Below, one piece after another: positions 1-5,543 of a stretch of DNA of 19,739 nucleotides (positions are counted from its first letter, which is position 1; each line of letters begins with the position of its first letter). The stretch covers positions 1 to 19,739 of the forward strand of contig DASQPA010000260.1 in NCBI GenBank assembly GCA_035644215.1, read 5' to 3'. Source of the stretch: DASQPA01 sp035644215. GTDB taxonomy: Bacteria; Acidobacteriota; Thermoanaerobaculia; Multivoradales; UBA5704. A model generated the notes under the pieces. The model saw nothing but the letters and a program-made list of their open reading frames with translations. It was not told the origin of the DNA and made no database searches. A program made the position numbers and the translations under genes.

Positions 1-33
1 GCCCTCACCGCCTCCCACCCAACACAACACCCG

Positions 34-49
34 GGTACCAGACGGTACC
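34..49. repeat. Small inverted repeat GGTACC-AGAC-GGTACC
   Basis: Two GGTACC hexamers are separated by AGAC and form a 6-bp stem with a 4-nt loop. The stem can be lengthened by one wobble pair and one C-G pair (32-51). It lies just upstream of the competing hairpins at 57-86. Its function is unknown. Confidence 0.45.
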
Positions 50-56
50 TGCAACT

Positions 57-100
57 GCCAGCTCTGGTGAGCTGGCTCAACCAGAGAGGGGGGGATTTTT
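57..100 (+). promoter_or_regulatory. Two mutually exclusive hairpins followed by a T tract
   Basis: GCCAGCTC (57-64) pairs perfectly with GAGCTGGC (69-76) around a TGGT loop. An alternative stem, CTCTGGT (62-68) with ACCAGAG (80-86), uses part of the same bases, so the two cannot form together. A run of seven G and then ATTTTT (95-100) follows. Competing hairpins before a T run are typical of attenuators, but the T run starts about 9 nt after the second stem. It may equally be a degenerate terminator of a gene to the left. Confidence 0.35.
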
Positions 101-130
101 AACGTAGAGAGAGGGGGGAAATTTGGCGTC
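83..130 (+). repeat. Imperfect tandem duplication, G-run plus A/T block
   Basis: An AGAGAGGGGGG block, then a short A/T block, then CGT occurs at 83-105 and again at 108-129. This is a roughly 24-base unit copied in tandem with drift in the A/T part. Polypurine runs of this kind are prone to slippage. No function can be assigned. Confidence 0.4.
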
Positions 131-151
131 CAGTTGACAGGCGTTCAACTG
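131..151. promoter_or_regulatory. Operator-like inverted repeat containing TTGACA
   Basis: CAGTTGA (131-137) and TCAACTG (145-151) form a perfect 7-bp inverted repeat with a 7-nt spacer. The left arm overlaps a consensus -35 hexamer, TTGACA (134-139). No -10 hexamer lies 16-18 bp downstream (the next candidate, TACCAT at 172-177, is 32 bp away), so I do not call a promoter. A dimeric regulator site is possible. Confidence 0.3.
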
Positions 152-420
152 CCGGGGCGGACGGGGGGTGCTACCATCTTCATGGTCTCGCATGGACTAG
201 CCTCCTGCGGGATCTGGCTCGGGTGAGGTCGCACTCGCCCGGGCCGCTTTGAGGTTTGGGCCTCGCCGGACACGCGCCGGGATGGCCGCTGTGGGTGGGG
301 ACCTGCGGTGGCTGGTGGTGAGGCGGGGTACCTCCTTCGGAAGAGGCTGCGTTGCAGCCGAGTCTATCGAGCGGGGAGGCGGAAGTCAAACGCTACCCTG
401 CGCGCGGTTTACGCCTCCGG

Positions 421-790
421 GGTCCTCCCGAAACGTCTTCCGGAGCTCCGAAAACAGTTTCGGCGGCCCGGAAAGTGTTCCGGAGGCTCCGGAAGCCCTT
501 CGGATGCTCCGAAAACCGTTCCGGGTGCTCCGAAAACCGCTCCGGGTGCTCCGAAAACCGTTCCGGATGCTCCGAAAACCGTTCCGGACGCTCCGGAAAT
601 CGTTCCGGATGCTCCGGAAACGGTTCCGGATGCTCCGAAAGTCGTTCCGGATGCTCCGAAAACAGTTTCGGAGGCGCTGGAAGTCGTTCCGGAAGCTCCG
701 GAAGTCGTTCCCGAGGTCCCGGAAACGTTTTGGAAGGTCCCGGAGGGATTTTGGAAGCTCCGGAAGAGGTTCCGGAGGCCCGGAAAGGTT
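421..790. repeat. Array of ~17 palindromic units of 20-21 bp
   Basis: About 17 units with a 20-21 bp period run from about 421 to 790. The typical unit is GTTCCGGATGCTCCGAAAAC, which is itself a small hairpin: TTCCGGA, loop TGC, TCCGGAA in the best copies. Central units (about 500-660) are nearly identical and edge units have drifted, as expected for a tandem array growing from its middle. A 21-bp period divisible by three with no stop triplets leaves several frames open on both strands and yields artificial heptapeptide repeats. The array ends within a few bases of the stop codon of the minus-strand gene at 794, so it lies in that gene's 3' region and could act in termination or mRNA stability. 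Confidence 0.85.
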
Positions 791-793
791 TTC

Positions 794-2023
794 CTACCGC
801 TCCCACCGCGCCGTCGTCTCCCGGATCGCCGCGCTGAGCGCCTCTCGCACCTCCTGTCCGGTGATCTCCCGGGCGCGAAAGCGGCGGGCGAGGGCATAGG
901 GCAGGTCGGGCGCATCGAGCAGGCGGTCGGGGAGGGCGAGGGCGGGGTCGGGCTGCACGAAGCGCGGGTCGCCCGGGAGGAGGATGCCGCCCAGGCGGAG
1001 CAGGCGGGAGGTCACGAGGCTCACCAGGGGGCCGGCGAAGCGCTCGCGGGTGCGGTAGGAGCCGAAATCGACCAGCCAGGCGGCGTGCGGCTCGGTTTCG
1101 GCCTCGCGGGTGAACTGGACGTTCGCCCCTTCGAGGACCAGCCGGCCGCCGGCGAGCCCCACTTTCCGGCAGATGCGGTCCCGGGCCTCCGGCTCGAAGT
1201 GGAGCGGGGTGCCGCCATAGAGCACCTCCAGGCGCTCCCCCTTTCGCCGCAGGTCGATGCGGGTCATCGGCCCGACCGAGGTCAGCCCATAGCGGCGGAG
1301 GAGGAGCTCCACTTCGAGCTCCATGGCGACCAGGGGCGAGTCGGGGGGCTTCAGGCCACCGCCGCAGGAGCGCGGCCGGCGGTGGGCGCGGCGCACCAGG
1401 AGGCCGGCGGGGAGAGCCGCGCCGGCCGCGCCAGTGGACAGCCGGGCGTTGAGACCCAGGTCCAGGACGCCGTAGACGGGGAGGGTGCGAAGGAGGCTCC
1501 CGGCGTGGCGGAGGGCGGCCTGGACCAGCTCGCCGAAAGCCACCTCGCGCAGGGCCTCACCCAGGAAGAGGAGCCCCGAGGCGTGGGAGTCGAAGGAGGG
1601 TTGGCGTCCCGGTGCGACCCCGGTCCCCTTGACGTCCAAAAGCCCCCCGCCGGGCACCCGCACGATGAGCGCCCGGCCGTAGTCGGGGGGGCGATGGGCG
1701 GCACGGGTCGCGCGGTGGGTGCGGACTGCCCGGTTGATCTCGCTCGGCGCGACCTGGGGACGGGAGAGGAGGGCGGCGTGCTCGACCAGCCAGCGGGCGA
1801 GGATGGCCTCGACCGCCTGGTCGTACCGCTCGCCGTGGAGCCGCCGCAGGCCGGGGTGGGAGCGCCGCAGGGCGGCGTCGCCGAGCCGCGGGAAGTCGTG
1901 CTGGAGGAGGGCGCGGTCGAGGAAGACCGTACGGGCGCCGGCCACCCGGAGGACCGTCTCCCGGCGCACCCCCTGGCGGTCGAGGTCGGCGACGCGGGTG
2001 AGGATGGGGCCTTCCCCCGCCAT
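794..2023 (-). CDS. SelO/YdiU-like pseudokinase-fold protein (distant), function unknown
   Basis: This 409-residue protein is not one I can name firmly. Around residues 120-185 it reads DVKGTG, then a glycine-containing stretch, LGEALREV, and a TLPVYGVLD strand. This resembles the LKGAG...P / S-IRE / TRAL run of SelO (YdiU), a pseudokinase that transfers AMP to proteins. Near residue 320 there is WLVDFGSY, comparable to the metal-binding DYGPFG segment of SelO. The remaining sequence is too divergent to assign activity, and the usual SelO length is somewhat greater (about 480-550 residues). It follows the O-methyltransferase by 6 bp on the same strand with no clear SD sequence, so the pair is probably translated in a coupled manner. 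Its 3' end abuts the palindromic array. The SelO link is inference; coding status is supported by strand, codon pattern and operon context. Confidence 0.6.
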   Translation of the reverse strand: MAGEGPILTRVADLDRQGVRRETVLRVAGARTVFLDRALLQHDFPRLGDAALRRSHPGLRRLHGERYDQAVEAILARWLVEHAALLSRPQVAPSEINRAVRTHRATRAAHRPPDYGRALIVRVPGGGLLDVKGTGVAPGRQPSFDSHASGLLFLGEALREVAFGELVQAALRHAGSLLRTLPVYGVLDLGLNARLSTGAAGAALPAGLLVRRAHRRPRSCGGGLKPPDSPLVAMELEVELLLRRYGLTSVGPMTRIDLRRKGERLEVLYGGTPLHFEPEARDRICRKVGLAGGRLVLEGANVQFTREAETEPHAAWLVDFGSYRTRERFAGPLVSLVTSRLLRLGGILLPGDPRFVQPDPALALPDRLLDAPDLPYALARRFRAREITGQEVREALSAAIRETTARWER

Positions 2024-2029
2024 ACCGGC

Positions 2030-3157
2030 CTACACGGCAACGCCTTGCACGAGACTCATCGGGCTCGCGGTCGCCAGCACCCGCTCCAGGCGAAAGCCGC
2101 ACTCCTTGTAGAGCCGGGCGAGCTCCTCCCGCGAGCGCTCGCGGCCGCCGGAGCAGACCATCATCATCTGGAGGTCGGAGAGCGGCCCCAGGTCGCGCAC
2201 GGTGTCGGCCTCGACCACCGTCTCGACGACCAGGAGGAGGGCGCCGGGGGCCATGGCGCGGCGGCAGGCGCCGAGGATCTCCCGGCACCGCGCGTCGTCC
2301 CAGTCGTGCAGGACGTTTTTGAGCAGGTAGGCGTCGCAGCCGGCGGGGACCGCGGCGAAGAAGCTGCCGGCCACCAGCTCGACCCGATCGAGCACGCCGC
2401 GCGCGGCGAGGAACGGCCGCGCCGCCTCGACCACGCCGTGGCTCTCCAGGAGCACGCCCTCGATCCGCGGATGGCGCAGGAGGATCTCGGCCAGCAGGGT
2501 GCCGCGGCCGCCCCCCACGTCGCAGAGCCGCCGCACCGCGCCGAAGGGGCGGGCGGAGGCCACCGCCGAGGCGTAGAGCTCGGTCAGCTCCCCCATGGCT
2601 CCGGCAAAAGTTTCGCGCTCGTCGGGATGGGCGTCGAACCAGTCCCAGATGGTCGCCCCGTGCACCCGCTCGAAGGCGCTGCCCCCGTTTTCGGCCCCGG
2701 CGCCGGCCAGGGAGCGGTCGAGGTCGGACCAGGCGCGGACGTTGGCGGCCGACCCGAAGTAGAGCGCGTAGTCGCGCAGCGACCCCGGCCCTCCGCTGCG
2801 GAGGGCTCGGGAGAGCCGGTTGTTGTGGAAGCGGCCGTCCCGGCCGCGCCGGAAGAGGCCGATCGCCACCAGGCCGCGGAGCAGCCGGTGGAGGGCGTCG
2901 GGATCGGCGCCGGTGGCGCGGGCGAGCTCGGCGGCGCTCCGCGGGGTGGCCGCCAGGAGGTCGGCGAGGCCGAGCCGTGCCGCGGCGCGGATCAGCTGGG
3001 TGGCGCCGACCCCGACGACGCGGTCGAAGAGGGCGAGCTGGGGGGGGACCAGGGCGTCGGCCGCCCGTTGCAGCAGGCGGCGCAGGCCGAGCGCCAGCCC
3101 GACGGCGAGGCGGGGCGGCGGGTCGGGCAGCGGGCGGGGGGCGACGCTCTCGGTCAC
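2030..3157 (-). CDS. SAM-dependent O-methyltransferase (hydroxyindole/plant OMT type)
   Basis: This 375-residue protein has the two-part layout of the class that includes acetylserotonin, plant and polyketide O-methyltransferases. An N-terminal helical, winged-helix dimerisation region (about residues 40-125) is followed by a Rossmann methyltransferase domain. The SAM-binding glycine motif DVGGGRG is at 213-219, and LKNVLHDW at 279-286 carries the His (284) that acts as general base in this family. The substrate cannot be read from sequence; small phenolic or polyketide hydroxyls are typical. The start is GTG at 3157, with no SD sequence. A -10-like TATGCT lies 9 nt upstream and a perfect 10-bp palindrome covers the start. 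It is the first gene of a two-gene unit with the SelO-like gene, which suggests a specialised-metabolism or modification function. Confidence 0.85.
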   Translation of the reverse strand: MTESVAPRPLPDPPPRLAVGLALGLRRLLQRAADALVPPQLALFDRVVGVGATQLIRAAARLGLADLLAATPRSAAELARATGADPDALHRLLRGLVAIGLFRRGRDGRFHNNRLSRALRSGGPGSLRDYALYFGSAANVRAWSDLDRSLAGAGAENGGSAFERVHGATIWDWFDAHPDERETFAGAMGELTELYASAVASARPFGAVRRLCDVGGGRGTLLAEILLRHPRIEGVLLESHGVVEAARPFLAARGVLDRVELVAGSFFAAVPAGCDAYLLKNVLHDWDDARCREILGACRRAMAPGALLLVVETVVEADTVRDLGPLSDLQMMMVCSGGRERSREELARLYKECGFRLERVLATASPMSLVQGVAV

Positions 3158-3169
3158 GGGACCGAGAGC
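3146..3169. promoter_or_regulatory. Perfect 10-bp inverted repeat over the O-methyltransferase start
   Basis: GCTCTCGGTC (3146-3155) and GACCGAGAGC (3160-3169) are exact inverted copies around the 4-nt loop ACGG. The GTG start codon (3157-3155 on minus) lies at the loop, and the right arm overlaps the -10-like hexamer at 3172-3167. In DNA this is a good operator; in RNA it would place the start codon at a hairpin tip. Either would allow repression of the methyltransferase/SelO-like pair. Confidence 0.6.
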
Positions 3170-3194
3170 ATAGCGCAGCCGTCTAGCGGGCGAA
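3167..3194 (-). promoter_or_regulatory. Possible leaderless promoter of the O-methyltransferase
   Basis: On the minus strand TTCGCC (3194-3189) is followed after 16 bp by TATGCT (3172-3167), and the GTG start comes 9 nt later. The -10 matches TATAAT at four positions; the -35 matches TTGACA at only three. With this spacing transcription would begin at or next to the start codon. It lies just after the stop of the degraded CBS frame. Confidence 0.35.
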
Positions 3195-3849
3195 CCAGCG
3201 CACGAAGTCGGACTCCGTGATCACGCCGACCAGCCGGCTTTCCTCCAGCACCGGCAGGCAGCCGAACGAGCGTTCGCGCTGGGCTGGCGGATGTTCAGCC
3301 GCGTCGACCCGAGCTTGCCACCTTGAGCGCCGGGTCGACGTCGTTCGAGGCGCGACCGCTGGCGGCGCGCTCGGCGAAGCGCCGGGCAGACGGCTGTGGG
3401 GCGGTCTGGGCGTCCGGCACGACCGCGGCGCGCTTGCGCGTCTTGCCGCCGGTCGCCTGGGCCGGCGCCGGGACCGCCTCGGCCAGGGCGAGCAGCGGCT
3501 GGACATAGAAGACCTCGCCCACTTCCAGCTGCTCGGGAAGCTCCAAGGGGAGGAAGAAGGTACGGCAGTAGTCCACGCTGCAGAAGGCCGCCAGGCTGTC
3601 TGCCGGCTCGTTGAAGAACCGTGAGCTCGCGAACTGCCGGCGCAGCGGCCGCAGGAGACGTTTGGCGCGCTCGGGGTCCAGGCCCCAGGCTTCCAGCCGG
3701 TCCTCGGCCCGGCGCAGCATCCGCTTGGCGCGGAGCGGGTCCTGCTCCGCCCCCGGCCCCGAGGGGTGGATGGGTAGATAGATCGAGATACAGGGGGACT
3801 GATGATCGTCGAGCAAGCCCTCAACGTCACTCTTGAGGAACAGGTCCAT
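3183..3849 (-). pseudogene. Broken fusion: baeRF N-terminal domain plus frameshifted CBS domain
   Basis: The start is certain: ATG at 3849 has AAGGAG 8 nt upstream. The first ~130 residues (MDLFLKSDVEGLLDDHQSP, CISIYLPIHPSGPGAEQDP, ...VGEVFYVQPLLALAE) match the N-terminal domain of the bacterial archaeo-eukaryotic release-factor-like family (baeRF). That family normally runs to about 360-390 residues; the middle and C-terminal release-factor-like domains are absent. A low-complexity Ala/Pro/Arg linker follows, then NDVDPALKV, the beginning of a CBS domain, and the frame stops at 3295. The rest of the same CBS domain (SFGCLPVLEESRLVGVITE, then SDFVRWFAR) continues in another frame to a stop at 3183. 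The locus therefore looks like a deletion that joined two genes plus a frame break near 3295-3310. The 184-residue product could still be made. Confidence 0.7.
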
Positions 3850-3928
3850 GATGCGTTCTCCTTAGTAATCGCGCATCAATCTAGCGCCCGGGCAAGGTGA
3901 GCGCCACACCCGGGGAGGGGGGGGAGAG

Positions 3929-3950
3929 CCTACCCTGCGGGGTGGGGAAC
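3929..3950. repeat. Dispersed intergenic motif, copy 1
   Basis: CCTACCCTG followed by CGGGGTGGGGAAC matches the segment at 14041-14062 at 19 of 22 positions. It sits directly against the stop codon of the CBS gene. See the companion copy near 14041 and the partial match at 387-398. Confidence 0.45.
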
Positions 3951-4421
3951 CTATTCCTCTTCCGCCACCAGCAGGCCGAGGAGGTCGGAGGTGCTGACGA
4001 TCCCCACCACCTGCTCTGCGCGGGTGACGAGGAGCCGGTGGACGTGCTCCTCGATCAGGGTCAGGGCGAGCTCCCCGACCGGGGTGTCCTCGGTCACCGT
4101 GTAGACGTGGGGAGTCATGATCTCGCGCACCGTCCGCCGCTCGCCGCGCGCCTGCAGGTCGGCCAGGGCCTCGCGGTCGGGGCTCTCCGGCCAGGCGCTC
4201 TGGAAGAAATCCGAGACCGCCGCCGCCCGCGGCAGCTGGGCCAGGGCGGCCGCCAGGTCGGTCACCGAGACCACCCCGAGGAGCCGGCCGGTGGGGTCGA
4301 CGACCGGCGCGCCGGAGATCTGGTGCTCGACGAGGAAATCGGCGAGCTCCGGCAGGGTCCAGTCGGCGGCGGCGGCGAGGACCCGCGGATTCATCACGTC
4401 GGCGGCGGTGATCGGCCTCAT
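3951..4421 (-). CDS. Two-CBS-domain protein
   Basis: This 156-residue protein consists almost entirely of a CBS pair (Bateman module). The first CBS is at about residues 1-60 (TAADVMNPRV ... GAPVVDPTGRLLGVVSVTDL) and the second at about 95-152 (VREIMTPHVYTVTEDTPVG ... RLLVTRAEQVVGIVSTSDLL). Such proteins bind adenine nucleotides and usually regulate a partner; no enzymatic domain is attached. I chose ATG 4421, which has AAGGAG 7 nt upstream and gives a typical CBS N-terminus. ATG 4481 also has a good GGGAGGAG sequence and would add 20 residues unlike CBS proteins. A -10-like TATCAT at 4473-4468 falls between the two starts and favours 4421. The neighbouring broken gene also ends in a CBS domain, so the two may have shared a stress or energy-sensing locus. 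Confidence 0.88.
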   Translation of the reverse strand: MRPITAADVMNPRVLAAAADWTLPELADFLVEHQISGAPVVDPTGRLLGVVSVTDLAAALAQLPRAAAVSDFFQSAWPESPDREALADLQARGERRTVREIMTPHVYTVTEDTPVGELALTLIEEHVHRLLVTRAEQVVGIVSTSDLLGLLVAEEE

Positions 4422-4491
4422 GGGTAGCTCCTTCCAGGTCAGGCCAGGGGTAGGATGCTCTCGGGCGATGATACCGCTCATGGCTCCTCCC

Positions 4492-4520
4492 TTGTCCCCC
4501 GCCCGCCATCCCCATAGGAT
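4492..4520 (+). promoter_or_regulatory. Predicted promoter of the tdh-kbl operon
   Basis: TTGTCC (4492-4497), a 17-bp spacer and TAGGAT (4515-4520) match the sigma-70 consensus at four positions each. The ATG of tdh begins 10 nt after the -10, so the transcript would have almost no leader. There is no SD sequence at a normal distance before that ATG. Confidence 0.5.
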
Positions 4521-4530
4521 AGGCGCCGCA

Positions 4531-5511
4531 ATGCCGACCTCCGAACGTACGATCCTCGTCACCGGGGCGCTGGGCCAGATCGGTTCCGAGCTGGTCCCCG
4601 CCCTCCGCGCGCGCTACGGCGCCCAGCGGGTCATCGCCACCGACATCCGTATGCCGCCCAGGGGGACCGCCGACCTCGGGCCGTTCGACTTCGTCGACAC
4701 CACCAACCAGCGGCACATCCAGGAGGCGGTGCGGCGCCACGACGTGGAGACGATCTTCCACCTCGCCGCCCTGCTCTCGGCGGTCGCCGAGGACCGCCCG
4801 CAGGTGGCGTGGGACATCAACATGGGCGGCGTCTACCGGGTGCTCGAGGTGGCGCGCCAGAACCAGTGCGCGGTCTTCGTGCCGAGCTCGATCGGCGCCT
4901 TCGGACCCACCACCCCGCCCGATCACACCCCCCAGGACACCATCCAGCGCCCCACCACCATGTACGGTGTCACCAAGGTGGCGGGTGAGCTGCTCTGCGA
5001 CTACTACCACCAGCGTTTCGGCGTCGACACCCGGGGCGTGCGCTTCCCCGGCATCATCTCGCACGTCACCCCGGCCGGCGGCGGCACCACCGACTACGCG
5101 GTCGAGATCTTCTACGAGGCGATCCGCCACAAGCATTACACCTGCTTCCTGAAGCCGGACACCTGTCTCGACATGATGTACATGCCCGACGCTATCAAGG
5201 CGGCGATCGACGTCATGGCGGCCGCGCCGGAGCGCGTCAAACACCGGAACGCCTTCAACGTCACCGCCATGAACTTCACCCCCGAGCGGCTGGCCGAGGA
5301 GATCCGCCAGCACATCCCGGGCTTCGTCATCGACTACCGGATCGACCCCGTGCGCCAGGCGATCGCCGACTCCTGGCCGAGCTCGATCGACGACTCCTGC
5401 GCCCGGGCGGAGTGGGGCTGGTCGCCGGACTACGACCTCGCGAGCATGACCCGGGACATGCTCGAAAACCTCGAAAAGAAGCTTTCGCTGGGCGACGGAG
5501 CGGCCGCCTGA
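4531..5511 (+). CDS. tdh: L-threonine 3-dehydrogenase, SDR type
   Basis: This 326-residue extended short-chain dehydrogenase oxidises L-threonine to 2-amino-3-ketobutyrate with NAD+ in the cytoplasm. The NAD-binding motif is near the N-terminus (TGALGQIG, about residues 11-18), a substrate-side serine segment reads PSSIGAFGP, and the catalytic Tyr-x3-Lys is Y145/K149 (YGVTK). The TPAGGGTTDYAVEIFYEA run and the MYMPDA segment are typical of the epimerase-like threonine dehydrogenases, which differ from the zinc-dependent E. coli enzyme. The immediate downstream gene is kbl, whose enzyme consumes the unstable ketone product, which firmly supports the assignment over a generic sugar epimerase. 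ATG 4531 is chosen because the NAD fold starts directly after it and a promoter-like pair sits just upstream. Confidence 0.93.
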   Translation: MPTSERTILVTGALGQIGSELVPALRARYGAQRVIATDIRMPPRGTADLGPFDFVDTTNQRHIQEAVRRHDVETIFHLAALLSAVAEDRPQVAWDINMGGVYRVLEVARQNQCAVFVPSSIGAFGPTTPPDHTPQDTIQRPTTMYGVTKVAGELLCDYYHQRFGVDTRGVRFPGIISHVTPAGGGTTDYAVEIFYEAIRHKHYTCFLKPDTCLDMMYMPDAIKAAIDVMAAAPERVKHRNAFNVTAMNFTPERLAEEIRQHIPGFVIDYRIDPVRQAIADSWPSSIDDSCARAEWGWSPDYDLASMTRDMLENLEKKLSLGDGAAA

Positions 5512-5543
5512 CGAGAAGCCAGCCGGAAACAAGGAGACCTCCC

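Larger units (their letters stand above)
1..420. other. Intergenic region with hairpins, no gene seen
   Basis: I find no credible coding sequence here; the open frames have no recognisable protein and no SD sequence at a usable distance. The stretch contains small inverted repeats (32-51, 57-86, 131-151), a tandem G-rich duplication (83-130) and a 12-base match at 387-398 to the spacer at 14062-14073. It could be the 3' region of a gene lying left of the window, a leader, or an untranslated RNA. Nothing decides between these. Confidence 0.5.

Noticed and set aside
134..177. Promoter TTGACA ... TACCAT in the left spacer
   Set aside because: The spacing is 32 bp, far beyond the 16-18 bp needed.
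421..790. CRISPR array
   Set aside because: Units are contiguous, 20-21 bp and palindromic, with no unique spacers and no cas genes nearby.
249..915. Repeat-containing short open frames on both strands (heptapeptide repeats such as SEHPERF or GASGTVF)
   Set aside because: A 21-bp unit without stop triplets opens several frames on both strands; none has an SD sequence, signal peptide or recognisable fold.
308..3220. A 970-codon open frame on plus starting in the repeat array
   Set aside because: It reads antisense through the O-methyltransferase and SelO-like genes; its protein is Gly/Ala/Glu/His low complexity with no domain. It is open because of high G+C and the stop-free repeat.
4422..4481. 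Upstream ATG 4481 as start of the CBS protein
   Set aside because: It has a good SD, but the added 20 residues do not resemble CBS proteins and a TATCAT -10-like box lies inside the extension. It is kept only as an alternative.
3862..5532. A 556-codon open frame on minus opposite tdh
   Set aside because: The plus strand here encodes an unmistakable threonine dehydrogenase; the antisense product has no recognisable domain.
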